Shown here: in pieces, positions 47,404 through 58,872 of the stretch | Layout of the letters: every line of letters begins with the position of its first letter | How positions within the stretch are numbered: the stretch's first letter is position 1 | Assembly (NCBI GenBank): GCA_028564705.1 | Contig: JAPXFQ010002814.1 | Coordinates: 1,178,001 to 1,242,000, forward strand | Reading direction: 5' to 3' | DNA from: Apricaphanius iberus | Taxonomy: Eukaryota > Chordata > Actinopteri > Cyprinodontiformes > Aphaniidae | DNA length: 64,000 nucleotides | Made by a program: the position numbers and the translations under genes | Notes under the pieces: generated by a model | What the model was told of the DNA's origin: nothing | The model's input: only the letters and a program-made list of their open reading frames with translations | The model's database searches: none

Positions 47404-47475
47404 TTTCTTGTAAAGTGCCTTGAGATGACATCTGTTATGAATTTGCACTATATAAATGAACTGAATTGAACTGAA
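47404..47475 (+). mobile_element. LINE 3' tail fragment, plus strand
   Basis: TTGTAAAGTGCCTTGAGATGACATCTGTTATGAATTTGCACTATATAAATGAACTGAATTGAA: same family end as at 5600-5680, with the tail pointing right. Confidence 0.75.
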
Positions 47476-48654
47476 AACTGTTGTCCAGAACAAAGGGGCC
47501 ACAACAAAACAGTAACAAAAGGACAAAAAAGTAATGTGCACATACACAGTGCAATAAAAAACAGGACACGTTCACGCATCCTAAAGTTATGGGGAAACAT
47601 AATAATTAAAATATTGTATACTTAAAGTAAATCAATGTTGTTTATAGAGCCTTACATAAAAAGTAGTTTTTGTAGAGTTTACTTTGTATTTGCAATAAAA
47701 GGGTCTCCAGACAATAAAGCTGAATCATAAGAAATTAAAAGTGAAATGAGAAATGAAGGATTCCCAATGGGGGCATAAAAGGGGATAAATAAGAAATTTG
47801 CAGTACAGACATATGGAAAATTGTTTCCAAGAGCAGAAACATACGTAATAGGAGGAAGAAAAAGATAGCATGCACGGTGAGTTCCACTTCTGCTATGCTT
47901 GGCTGACTTTCTCACCTGTTATGAGATGTAGCCTTTGTGAATAAATGTAAGCTTTGATGCCAGAATGTCTGTGACTCCCTGATGTATGAACAGGTGGTGA
48001 ATGTACATGCTGTTTTCCTAGAGCCATCCTCAATGGGACGGTTACTGGCTTTTCTGATTGGCTGATTCAAGACTCAGATGCAGAGTCTATGCTTCATTTG
48101 GTTATATGATGTTTCTTGCAGCAGGTCTAGTTATTTTATGTTTCCTTGGATATTCGTATGATTTTTCTAATGAGCTTTTTTGCTGCTACAACAGAAAAGA
48201 TGGTCTAATCCCAGACATCTTATTGGTGCATCACTATACCTGAACTGTTACTTATGAGTTTTTATCCATTGTAAAAGATGAGTGAGGAAACATGTGTTAT
48301 TTTTGAGGAGTCTCAGATGCTTCCAGCTTTTGCATTAGCTATGTTGTTGCCAAGCCACAATATCAATAATGAGGCTGATTATTTCAGTTCAGTTGTTAAC
48401 TACACTTTAATTAATTAAATTAGCAACTAAGTTAAATAAGACTTTTATATTAACTTATTGCCTCTTGCTATAATAAAATTGCAAACATATCTTTATTATG
48501 AATAAATATAGAGTAAAAATACAAGTTTTCTGTCAGAAATGTTCACTTATATTTATTATATTTATTTAAATTTACTTCAATAATATTTAATTAATACTGA
48601 ATATCATTTTGAAACAGTAGTGACTGTTATTAGTGGAAATAACAAATAAGTCTG
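47476..48654. other. No recognisable feature
   Basis: Frames at 47679 (minus) and 48058 (plus) show no domain; no RNA gene or TE end seen. Confidence 0.5.
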
Positions 48655-48832
48655 CACTGGTGTCAATATCCTTTCTCAGATGCCAGTGTCCTGCAGGTTT
48701 TAGTTGTGTCTCTCTGTCAACACACCTGCATCTTATAATAGGTTAATCCTTTGAAACAGTTGTGTTAGAATTGGAAAATATCAAAAAGTTACAGGATACC
48801 TGCCCTCAGGGACTGGAGTTTGACACACCTGT
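48655..48832. mobile_element. 178-bp palindromic MITE
   Basis: Left text (GGTGTCAATATCC, GCCAGTGTCCTGCAGGTTTTAG, CAACACACCTG) and the complement of the right text (GGTGTGTCAAACTCCAGTCCC, GGCAGGTATCCTGTAACTTTT, AACACAACTG) are the two arms of a well-known fish palindromic element. Arms are about 75 bp, diverged. No coding. Confidence 0.7.
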
Positions 48833-49038
48833 AGAATGCATGCGAAAAGAAGAAAAGGAAAAAAAAGTATTTCAGCTGGATAAGTGTTCATATGCTTAAA
48901 ACAATGCTTAAAATAATACTTCATTGAAAATTGTTTGAATGGGTTTCAGAATTTAGCCTTGTGGATATACAAATTCAATCAAATATAGTAAACATGACTA
49001 ACCCGGAAATAAATTCCAGCTCTTCCAAGAGAAATAAT
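48833..49038. other. No recognisable feature
   Basis: Nothing supported. Confidence 0.5.
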
Positions 49039-49505
49039 TTAAAGGAACATGGGGCATGATTTATAAACAACATAAATAAATATGCATGTCCAGCTTTTTA
49101 AGGCTATTATGTGATGAAGGGTTATAAAACAAAAAGAATGAGCCCACATATCGTTCCATTTTCTTTTACAGGCTGTGTTGCAAAATGTACTGCAATTCAG
49201 GCCCGAATTTTCCGCCTTGTCCTACTGATGTGACGTCAGTCGACACTGCTTGTGCGTTTTCGAGAGCTTAAAACAGGAAGAAGATGCTTGCGGTTGATTA
49301 AATTGTGGTAATGGATTCTTCCACAACCAGCAAACGATCACCTCTCAAAGCCCACTCAAAGCGACACTAAGAAGAAGAAGGTTTTTATCAGCAGCATATC
49401 ATGAGTCAAAAGCAAAATACGATCAAAGTCAGACAAGATACACTGCTGGGATAGAAAACAGATACTGACACGGCTCATTTCCTAGGGACTAGGTAAGAAA
49501 TATTA
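49039..49505 (+). mobile_element. TTAA-type DNA transposon, left part, longer relative of 162-651
   Basis: TTAAAGGA at 49039 starts a segment colinear with 162-460 (GAGCCCA, CTGTGTTGCAAAAT, CAGG/GGGGC..GAATTT.CCGC, GATGTGA.GTCA, GTGCGTTTTCGAGAGCTTAAAACAGGAAGAAG-type blocks). Unlike the first copy, it runs on into a coding-like start: ATG at 49311, a Ser/Thr/Lys-rich 19 codons, a stop, then in a neighbouring frame Arg-rich text and HESKAKYDQSQTRYTAG before a donor-like CTAG|GTAAGA at 49493. It may be the first exon of the family's own protein. No right terminus found. Confidence 0.6.
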
Positions 49506-49871
49506 TAGGTTGTTTTTAGAGCTTGATATGAAAATATTATGACCTCACCAATGACTCAAGAGTCCTAAGGTGCAATAGTATTAGCTGTGATCACATGAAA
49601 TATCAGCTTTAAGAAAAGATAACTTTAAACAAAACGGTTGAAACAGTTCTTCTGAGTTTTGAATTTTATTACTTGCTATGGCAAGGAGAGACCGACAAAG
49701 CAGGCTGTCCTGGCCTGTGACTGATATATCTACTTTATACAAGTTTGGTTTCTCCCAGTAACATATAATTAACCCAAACCCTGGAGTGAGAAAGCTGAGT
49801 ATTTTTGTTGTCCCTATCATTGGTGAGGGAAAGCAATTCTAATAGGAACTTGTTCCACCTCATAAACCAGT
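49506..49871. other. No recognisable feature
   Basis: The minus-strand 79-codon frame has no domain. Confidence 0.45.
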
Positions 49872-50660
49872 CAGTATGTTTACATGCACATCTAAATCGA
49901 GCTTTTTGAAGTAATTGGACTAAGGGCTTGCCCCTCCTGAGAGCCGAGTCTCAGATTACATGTCACCCAAAAATTGAATTCTTAAATGGAGTACGTTCAA
50001 TTAATCAACGATACATGGCGACATACGCCCATTTGTTTTAGCATTCTACTGCTTTGCCTTGAACTGCACACAGGCAGTAAAAAGAGGCTAGTGGGGGTGA
50101 AGTAGATGGAGTAAAAGCATTTAATTTTTCTTCCTTATAGCTTCCAGCTAATTTGACCGGAGGTGACACCAAATCAATCTTGAAATGTTTTCCTACATCT
50201 AAAGAACCAGACACAACAATTTATCTAACATTTGATTGTATAGAATATTATATATTAATAATTTTACTGTAATAGTTCAAATTTTTCTTCAATAGCTTCC
50301 AGTTCATGTGACCAAGTGATATGAAATCAATCTCAACATTTCTTATTACAACCGGTTGGATAGTGCTGTTTACTGTCCAATTAAAGATATAGATTTGCAC
50401 AACTTAATGGACAGATTTTGCTTTGTTTCACTTTACCGACAGCTGTCTGTATTATTTTAGCACTTTGATGAAAATTGTGTGATTATGTATTTCCAATACT
50501 TACTTTTTGTATATTTTAATTTTCTGCATATAGCTTCAATCGTATTGAGTCAAGTTAAAATACTAAATGTTAGTATTATGTTACTAACTCCATTACTTTT
50601 TGTAAAAAGTAATTTGTAACTATAACTAATTACTTTTTTAATGTAAGATCCCCAACACTG
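49872..50660. mobile_element. Composite of hAT-type ends with diverged internal tandem repeat
   Basis: CAGTATGTTTACATGCACAT at 49872 is the start of one fish hAT-like family; AGATCCCCAACACTG at 50646-50660 is the right end of another (its complement CAGTGTTGGGGATCT, as in the complete copy at 34923). No matching partner for either end and no target duplication were found, so two truncated elements are likely joined. Between them a unit with TATAGCTTCCAG..ATGTGACC and AAATCAATCT recurs about 155 bp apart (50127 and 50281), with a weaker trace at 50525. Confidence 0.5.
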
Positions 50661-51060
50661 CTCAGCAAGGATATGAAAGGAAATTAGAGCGGAATAAAAA
50701 AAAGTGGAAGAATCTGTATTATGATTGAAAGGGGCTGAATTTTTATAACGTATGGCACAAAAATTTCACCAAAAGAACGTCATAGCCATAGTGATAAATA
50801 GTGGTGACAGCATCATTGTATGATTTTTTTTTAAAGTTTAGATGAAACAATATTTATCATGTAGGTGAATTAAATCATGAAGAGTTCTAAATACCAATCA
50901 ATCACATAAGCAAACAAAGAGCTTATTAATATAAACGTTTTCAAGGAATTTACAGAGTACAGCCAGCATTTTTTACCAGCTTATTCAAGTTTGTAGTGTA
51001 ACTGGTACTGGTGTTGCTCTCCCCTATGCATGGCATGCATGGTTGAGCTGCAGTAGAATG
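50661..51060. other. No recognisable feature
   Basis: Nothing supported. Confidence 0.5.
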
Positions 51061-51679
51061 CAATAGGCGTCAGCAATGCGTCTCCAGCTCCAGGGTCGCT
51101 CTCCTTCCTTGTACAGTGCAGCGGGCTCCAGGCGGGCCCAGCCTGCTTTCTGTTCCGACATTATCTCCCTCACAGCTGCTGCAGTCATCAGCTGGTCCTC
51201 AGTCTACCTCAGAAACCCCCTCTCGTTTTGCTGGAGACAGCAACCCCTGGAGTTTGGTGACTGAAGTGGATTTTGAGGGTGTGTTCATTCTTTTCAAAAA
51301 TAACCCCAGCATGCTGGAGATTGTTTTGGAACAGTATGATCAGTTAATTCAGAGGAGATGGCGCTTAAGCACTGAATCTTTTTCTGAGGAAGTACATGAC
51401 CTTGTGACTGCTACTACTTTGAAGTCTGGACTTGGCCCCCTCCAGCGACTGCCAGCAGCATGTTGCTATTTCCCCCTGTGGGTCTCAACCCCGAGACTTA
51501 GCCAGTGGATTCCAGCCTGCTAACCTCCATGGTGGGTCCCAGGTCAAAAAGTCTCCTGTGGCTGGTCCAGAACCCCCAGGTCCTGTCACTGTCTCCAAGG
51601 GTGTCTGTAAAGACACGCCTCCAGTTCCTGTCGTCCTCCCTGAGGGTGTCTGGGGTGTTGTGGGTCTCCTGTGCCGCGG
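51061..51679 (+). pseudogene. Coding-like region upstream of the 42-bp repeat, unrecognised
   Basis: A 135-codon frame (51116-51523) starts Ser/Pro-rich and contains a more structured part at residues 50-90 (VTEVDFEGVFILFKNNPSML, then YDQLIQRRWRLSTESFSEEV). The GC content rises sharply against the surroundings. Other frames are also open, so the true frame may shift. It may be the N-terminus of a retrotransposon ORF1 or gag, but I cannot match it to a family. Confidence 0.3.
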
Positions 51680-52060
51680 GTCTTCAGCGTCGTCTCTTTG
51701 AGGGTCCTCTAAGCCTAGCTGTGGGATCGCAGTGCCTCCCTGAGCAACCTCCACGCCTCGTTGTGGGACCTCAGTGCCTTCCCTGGGGTCTTTCATGCCT
51801 CATCACGTGACCTCAGTGCCTCTCAGATGGTTCTCTATGCCTCGTTGTGGGACCTCAGCGCCTCTCAGAGTGTTCTCTACGTCTCGTTATGGGACCTCAG
51901 CGCCTCTTCGAAGGACCTCTATGCCTCGTTGTCGGACCTCAGCGCCTCTTCGGAGGACCTCTTACCCTCATTGTGGGACCTCAGTGCCTCTCCGAGCGTC
52001 CTCTTTGCCACGTCATGGGACGTCTGTGCCTGTTTGAAGGTCCTCCACTCCTTGTCTTGG
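51680..52060 (+). repeat. 42-bp minisatellite, nine units, codon-sized
   Basis: Eight exact-length 42-bp units start at 51725, 51767, 51809, 51851, 51893, 51935, 51977 and 52019 (consensus GACCTCAG.GCCTCT..GA near the start and ATGCCTCGTTGTGG at the end). A ninth, 45 bp long, precedes them at 51680. The 14-codon unit reads VGPQRLFEGPLCLV in one frame and WDLSAS..VLYASL in another. Lengths are always multiples of three although the units differ by 15-30 percent, which is what one expects of a repeat once translated. Confidence 0.85.
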
Positions 52061-52475
52061 CTCCCTCTATTGTCGTAGGCCCCTAAGACCCAAGATTAAG
52101 GCCTGCTGGCCTTTGCCTCAGCAGTCCTTAGCTCAACCAGCCCCCACTTCACTACAAGGGTCATCACTACACCAAGAGGATCAGCACAGTAGGTCACCTC
52201 ACCAAAGAGCTCAGACCAGCCAGCCTCACCACAAGGTTCAGACTATCCCATCTCCACTTAAACACAAGATCCAGTCTAGTCATCCTCAGCCCAAGGGTCA
52301 GCTTCGATCCACGTCGCTGGACTCCTCACCACCAGTCTCCTTGTTGAACTTGTTTTTTGTTTCCATCTCTATCTCTGCATCTGAGTCCGACCTCACGACA
52401 ATGGTGAAGATTACAGACCTCTCAACTTTTTTAAGTTGGACAACTTTCACAATCAGTGGCTGCCAAATACTTTAG
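52061..52475 (+). pseudogene. Gln/Ser/His/Pro-rich frame after the minisatellite
   Basis: A 120-codon frame from 52113 reads QHSRSPHQRAQTSQPHHKVQ-type low-complexity text with a loose 8-10 residue periodicity and ends in a hydrophobic Ser-rich segment. It probably continues the coding-like block at 51061-52060 after a frameshift. No family recognised. Confidence 0.25.
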
Positions 52476-54040
52476 CCTAGTACTCCTCGCTGTATGTGGT
52501 TTTAATTACCTTAATCCATTGCCTGGGAAAGGGTTGAATTCTTGTGTTTTACCAATCGATGTGACTGTTATTACCTCACATCTCCTTTGTGGTTTGTATA
52601 TTTAAATATCGGGACAAGTTTGTAAATCACCCGCTTATCTTGTGTGGATATTCGATCTTCAGAGAAAATAACTATAGATTTCAAGCTGATGTAATTAGGG
52701 CATGGAAATAAGCACATTTGTCTTTGTTATCATTCAGAGTGCTGTCCGAGGCTTTCAAAAGATGATGAACCCTGCTCGTCAATTCACTGCTCACTGGGTT
52801 TAATGAACCAGGGCACTAAAAAGTGGCTGGATGATAAATAAATAGGAAACCTACCTAAATTCCAGCACCATGGCTCCTATTTCAAGCCCCTATTTCAACT
52901 CAGCATGGCAACTGTAAAATGTAATGAGATGCAAAGGAAAGGTCAAAAATTTATTTTAAGCAATCTCTTTCCAAAGGAGGTGACAGGGAAGATATCAACA
53001 AGCAGTCTGAGATGGCAAATTTCAAAGAGTGTTCAGTTCAGCTAGTGCTTCATAACACATCCAAACCCCTTTTAAGTTTAGTTCCAAAAAGAGGCTCCTT
53101 GGACTCCAAGTATTTCACAGTAATGTCTTTTGGAAACTACTAGAAATTGGACTGCTTTAAACATTAATTAGCTGCCATTTTTAAACACTGGACTCTCGAC
53201 TGTGGCTAGTTTCATTTGACATTGTTACCAAAGTGTTTTGTGATTAACACAGTGAAGTAAGAGAATGATCCAGGAAAAATATGATTTGCTATGTCTATAT
53301 TATATTTGACTTATTTAATATTTAACACAGATGCTGATATAAAAATATTAAGTTTACTCATATATTTTGGTTATTTCTGCTTTACCTTGTATTTGTTCTT
53401 ATTTTTCATATGAGAACACACATATCATCCTCCTCCTCACATTTATATCACCCAAGCCTGTATAAGCAGCTTTGTGGAAATAATACAGAATAGAATAAAT
53501 ATTGTCATACTCTGAATGGCTTTAAGTGGAGCTCTGGCAGGTTCCTCCAGTGTTAACAGAGTGATCCCACCCTGAACTAGTACCTCTATAGACAGCTCAG
53601 TGGTTCTTCCATTACAGTAGCAGTCTATACTAGCAAAATTGTTGAAGTCTCTTACTGAAATCATTCTGTTGTCGTAGGATAGTCCTATCAAGAAGATGCT
53701 CTGGGTTGTCCAATATTGATAAGAAACAGTCAGATTTACATACAGAAAATGTTAGCCAGTTAGCTTGCTTTAGCAACTGACTAAAATATAAATAGTTTAA
53801 AATGGCCATGTGTGCACGTGATTGTGGAGTTTTAAAAAAATCTATTCATCCTTCATTACATGAAAAAAGAGCTATGGCAATCGGGTTAGTCCCTTTACAC
53901 TGAAAATGATTGCTTTTTAGTAATATTTAGGAATGTTAATTAAAGTGTATTAATAGTCAGGATTAATTCACAGCTAACCTGTAATTAATTAGGTTAAAAA
54001 ATGTAATCATTTTACAACCCTAATATCTATCTATCATCGT
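52476..54040. other. No recognisable gene
   Basis: The minus-strand 82-codon frame at 53443-53691 has no domain I can name. Confidence 0.45.
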
Positions 54041-54079
54041 CATAGCCCCCCCTGGAGGAAATTCCACCAGCCACCACTG
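54041..54079. mobile_element. hAT right terminus (CAGTGGTGGCTGGTGG type)
   Basis: CATAGCCCCCCCTGGAGGAAATTCCACCAGCCACCACTG; the complement starts CAGTGGTGGCTGGTGGAA, a known fish hAT terminus followed by its G-rich block. No left end found. Confidence 0.55.
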
Positions 54080-56496
54080 GTTTGCAAAATAGTGACAACA
54101 TTTGACACAATATATTTAAAGATATACTTGTAAAAAAATAATTTGAACTATCATACTCTATGAACTAATATCCCTGTCATCAATAGCAAAAGAAAAAGCC
54201 GGAAAAAAGGCAATACAGATTTCGATTGCACATTGATGTCTCACCTCTCACTTCCTCTGTGGCTCATGTAATTTCTATAACGTCATTGAGATCCGCAAGC
54301 CGCATCCGAAAAATCTTGGAGAAAACTTTCTGGAGCGCTGCAGTCGGGGAGAATGTTCTGATAGACTCAATGTGTTTTTTCGTCTTTGCAGAAGCCATTC
54401 GGAGTCCAGACCACACTTGTTCCGTGCTTGGTGTGCATCAGGGGTAAAACCCCTTGTCTCCTTGGCTGGTGCAATAACTGATTCTTAGGGTTACGAACCA
54501 GAATCAGAGGTAAGGGGATTTTCCTTGCATATAAAAGTCCAGTTTTAACAACCTATTTTTGAGTTACTTTCTTTGCAGAAATGTAAGGAACATTTTGTTA
54601 ATCACTCAGAGTCATTATAGTGTTTTTTTTAATCCAAGACAGAATTAGCTATCACAGGAAATAAGCAAAAATAATTATGTAAATGAAAAGTTACAGTAGC
54701 TTAGCAAATGGCTCTAAATAAGCTTCAACAACACCAAAAAAATTTTTTTTGTCAATTCATGACATGACTATTGATTATATAATACTTATGGAAGCAAATG
54801 GATAATACCTTTTCAGTTAATAATTGCATGCTTGCATGTTTGCTAATCATGTATTTAGTTTATTTTCTAATCTGTTGAAAAAAAAATACATATTTAAATT
54901 GCAATTATCCATAGAAATGTGTAATTGGCAATCAAACATTCCCATTTTAGTGGGCTGTATTGTTTACTGGGCTTAATAAGGCTAAGGAAAAGAAAGAACA
55001 GCTGAGGGACTCGACAAATACACCCCCACAAATGTAATTTACTGAGAAGACGCTAGTAAAGCAGCTGAAGTTGCAAAGCAAGCATTACATTGTTTAGCAT
55101 GTTCAGTGTCTCCAAAGTGTATTTAAGATAAATCTTGACCTCAAGGTTTTGGTTACGATGAGTCTACATCCCTTCTGCAAGCTCCAATGGATTGAAACAG
55201 AAAAAAAAAGTTAATAAGGATGAAGCATGTTTATTGTTGTACATTAAAGTACCTTTTAAAAAAATGATTACTGCTAAAAACTGCTAATCACTGTGCAGCT
55301 ACAAGTTGATTTGGTATGTATTTGCACTCTCACTACTTACCCATGTTTTGCCATTTTTTCCCTTCCTGCCTTCATTGTGTACCTGGAAACAAACTACATC
55401 ATATTTATTCACTTAACTGTCGCATACCAGGTAAAGTAATTGTGTTAGCAGGCTATTAATATCGATAATCATTAAATAAATCAAATTCTATTTCAAAATA
55501 GATGAGGAGATGTTTTTTATTATACTTTAATTCTATTTACTGTACTTCTTGTGCCAGTTCGGATACGTTTTTTTAAGTTTTCTCAAATTTTATCATGTGG
55601 AGTTCATTAATATATTTTTACATTATATGACTCCCAGGCTCCCAGCTAGCCTTTGACTGAGGCTTGCTCAAGGGTTAGAAACTGCTGCATTCAGATCCCT
55701 CCTTCACTGGCAAAGGAAGGAACGTGAGTTTTTGCAAGAAATTCACTCAAAGGGACGCAGACTGCAGATATCAGGTGAATTGCAAACACTGATTAAACAA
55801 GTACCGCTGCTCTGTCAAAAAGCCTATAGAAAGCTATAGCCCACATGTTTTGTTTAAGCCTGCACGTCATAAACAAAGATTTGCCATTGACTGTTTTCAA
55901 AATAGAGGTCAGTTTAAAGGAAACTGTTTAAACACAGAAAACTAATCTTATTAGCTGTGTTTGAACCCGCCTTAATGCATCAAATATTGGAATTAGATTG
56001 TTTACTGCTGTGATCAATCTATAAAGTAATTTTCCAAAGGTGAGGGACTTCTCATCCAGAGAATGTTAAACAAAACATTACTTAATTCAAATAAGGTTTT
56101 ATTTTTTGTTAAATTGTTTATTGGTTTAGATATAAATGGTGATAAATACTTTAAATTTTATTTAAATCACAATCACTAAGCACAATTAGTAAACAAAGTT
56201 TGCTTTCATACCAGCATTACAATATAAGCCTGGTCTTTAGGCATCCAGATTCCTACAGAACTGTGACATCAAGAGTTATGGTTTCCATTCCTTTGCATAT
56301 TTATATATCCATTGTGTTCTTTATTTGTTTGTCTTATTTTTATTCTTTGTTTGTCTTATTTTTATTCTTTTGTAAATACATTCTTATATTTTGGATTTAT
56401 TCATTCCACATATATACATAGTTGTTTTGTAAAATATTTTTAAAGGCACACACAATATTAAAAGAACAACAAAGACACTGATTTATGCTAGAATAA
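54080..56496. other. No recognisable gene
   Basis: The 73-codon frame at 54226-54447 lies in a locally CpG-richer patch with a TTTGCAG acceptor-like site, but no domain. The rest is AT-rich. Two direct copies of TTTGTTTGTCTTATTTTTATTCTTT lie at about 56321-56370. Confidence 0.4.
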
Positions 56497-56986
56497 TGTG
56501 TCACATTTATTCCCACACAATATACAGTATCAGCAGCAAAAGCAAAACAATGCTTCATCAAACAGGCATTAAGTTTTCATCACAGCATCTCACCTTTGAC
56601 ACTTGAGAGTGGAGAGCCAGTCACCTCTCGGTCAGACCTGTTAACTTAACGCGAGCCGGGCGATCGTGTACAAAATCCCACAGTGGACTCTCGTCAGCAA
56701 AACAGTTCGGTCTCTAGTTATAGACATAGGGGGTGCGTGAAGAATGAGGCGGGCCAAACCCCATTCCCAGGCAGTCCCCCCCGGCTTATCAGTCTTTCTG
56801 GCCCCAAACAAGCTTTTTAGAAAACGGACAGACTGCAGCTGTTTCATGGGAGCTGTTTTGCTGAGGATAACAAACTCTTTCCCCTGTGAATGTATCAGCA
56901 TTATAACATTCTCATAACACATCCTTATGAATGTTTATATTTATGAAGCAAAAAGAGTATAAACATTATGTCGTTCTAATAACACA
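56497..56986 (-). mobile_element. Possible solo LTR
   Basis: On the minus strand the stretch starts TGTGTTATTAG and ends AATAAATGTGACACA. It has short inverted TGTGT/ACACA ends and a GC-richer centre (GATCGCCCGGCTCGCG) against AT-rich flanks, as in many LTRs. No target duplication fits exactly, and the polyadenylation-like AATAAA is very near the end, so the limits may be wrong. The 93-codon minus-strand frame inside lacks a domain. Confidence 0.3.
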
Positions 56987-57205
56987 TCATATACACAGGT
57001 GACTCGAGGACACAATTAAAAGATTTTATTCATCATTAGTAATTGCTGTTCAATGAACATTGAGAGCTCACCCTTCACTTTGTGTTTATTGTCTCAGCCT
57101 TAACCAGGTAGATAATAAACTATACCTGAGACTGGGATATTTGGCCATTAATATAGTTCCTGATTTGTCAGGTGGTGCACTGTATATAATCATTTTCCAT
57201 AAATC
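56987..57205. other. No recognisable feature
   Basis: Flank of the RTE insertion; nothing supported. Confidence 0.5.
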
Positions 57206-57217
57206 ATATATTCTTAG

Positions 57218-57894
57218 AGTGCCTCCTCCGGGTCGGGGATGAGGTCCTTCCTCAAGTGGGGGAGTTTAGGTATCTGGGGGTCTTGTTCACGAATGAGGGA
57301 AAAATGGAGCGGGAGATCGATGGACGGATTGGTAAGGCGTCTGCAGTTATACGGGCGCTGTACCGGTCTGTCGTGGTGAAGAGAGAGCTGAGCCGAAAGG
57401 CAAAGCTCTCAATTTACCGGTCGATCTACGTTCCTACCCTCATCTATGGTCACGAACGCCGGGTGGTGACCGAAAGAACGAGATCGCGGATACAGGCAGC
57501 TGAAATGAGTTTCCTCCGTAGGGTGGCTGGGCTCTCCCTTAGAGATAGGGTGAGAAGCTTGGTCATCCGGAGGGGGCTCAGAGTAGAGCCGCTGTTCCTT
57601 CACATCGAGATGAGCCAGTTGAGGTGGCACGGGCATCTGGTCAGGATGCCTCCTGGACGCCTCCCTGGGTGAGGTGTTCTGGGCACGTCCCACCGGGAGG
57701 AGACCCAGGGGAAGACCCAGGACCCGCTGGAGGGATTATGTTTCCCAGCTGGCCTGGGAACGCCTCGGGATTCCTCCCGAGGAGCTGGCCCAAGTAGCAG
57801 GGGAGAGGGAAGTCTGGGCCTCTCTGCTTAGGCTACTGCCGCCGCGACCCGACCCCGGATAAGCGGAAGATGATGGATGGATGGATGGATGGAT
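57218..57894 (+). mobile_element. RTE-clade LINE (Rex3-like), 5'-truncated, GATG tail
   Basis: The segment holds the C-terminal end of an RTE-type polyprotein and a terminal (GATG)n tail (57871-57893), the usual 3' end of Rex3-like elements in fish. It is flanked by ATATATTCTTA (57206-57216 and 57895-57905), an 11-bp target duplication. The 5' truncation and tail are classic for LINE retrotransposition. Confidence 0.88.
57256..57862 (+). pseudogene. C-terminus of RTE polyprotein, one frameshift
   Basis: Two frames join into one domain: 57256-57672 (138 codons) and 57674-57862. The first reads FRYLGVLFTNEGKMEREIDG, then KAKLSIYRSIYVPTLIYGHE, then RIQAAEMSFLRRVAG and LRWHGHLVRMPPGRLPG; the second TGRRPRGRPRTRWRDYVSQL and ends LLRLLPPRPDPG. 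These are the thumb/connection and C-terminal segments of RTE reverse transcriptases. A one-base loss near 57670 separates the frames. Endonuclease and the palm motifs are absent through 5' truncation, so there is no enzyme activity. Confidence 0.88.
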
Positions 57895-57906
57895 ATATAT
57901 TCTTAG

Positions 57907-58024
57907 ACTGGCGATCTGTCCAGGGTGTACCCCGCCTCTCGCCCGTTGACAGCAGGAGATAGGCACTAGCCCCCCGCGACCCCTGTAGGACTAAGAGGTT
58001 CAGAAAATGGATGGATGGATGGAT
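57907..58024 (+). mobile_element. Second RTE-type 3' tail in the same target site
   Basis: CTGGCGATCTGTCCAGGGTGTACCCCGCCTCTCGCCC...CCCCGCGACCCC is the 3' UTR of a very abundant RTE-type fish LINE; it ends with (GATG)n at 58007-58022. It lies between the second (57895-57905) and third (58025-58035) copy of ATATATTCTTA, so it is a separate, severely truncated insertion of about 118 bp. Confidence 0.8.
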
Positions 58025-58035
58025 ATATATTCTTA

Positions 58036-58648
58036 TTAATTGCCATAAGCAATCCTTCATAACTATTCCCAGCCAAATAATTGCATCCTTCTACAATCCA
58101 CAACAATGTTAATGTATCTAAAGTATTTTATTTCAAAAGTGTTGGGTTCATTCATCTAATGAACCCCAGAAGAGTGTCTCCACCCGGGTCAGGTTTCCAA
58201 CACCACAAAACAAACACACCTCACCAAATTCACCTGTTCACCTGCACCTGTTAAAAAGCTCACACACCTGCACTTCTGTTTGGGCTTAACACACTCCAGC
58301 TCCAGAACCACACCCGAGAAGCAACCGGTTTTCAACCTATCTATGTATTTGCTTTTTTTTATCACCACCTGAACAAACAAGAAATAAATCATAAGAAGTT
58401 TAAAACAAAGAGGATTGAGTTGAAGACTTGTCTTTGGGGAAACTGGGCCTATTGAGTCAGGCAAGAGCTGGAGATGGTCAAAAGACTCGACAAAAAATAA
58501 ACATGTTATATTTTATTTTGTCAATTATTTATTTATTCATTTAATCTTGGCGCTTTAACGAATGTAATTTAAAGCATCTACAATGTAAACTGCCATATAA
58601 GACTTAAACTCCTCAAGAGAAAGTGCAACTACATGATGTGAAATAATG
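58036..58648. other. No recognisable gene
   Basis: The 91-codon minus-strand frame at 58189-58464 shows no domain. Confidence 0.45.
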
Positions 58649-58872
58649 CTTTTCACTAGCGCTAATTTTTTGATACTAATATCTATCGATCGATAGACAT
58701 GTGGTGCGATAGAAAAAAATGGGTCGATAAAAAAGTTTGATTTAAAAAAAGCAAAATGTTTCCCTTAATTTTTTCATTATAGCCTATCAGGTAGCTCAAT
58801 ACAACAGTCACTACCTACTCTGAATGAATCATTAGCACCGACCTAGTCAACTCTGTCAGCCATCCCTCTTCT

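Noticed and set aside
51485..51796. 103-codon minus-strand frame with EDPQR-type repeats
   Set aside because: Shadow of the 42-bp tandem repeat and its upstream region; the plus strand is better supported.
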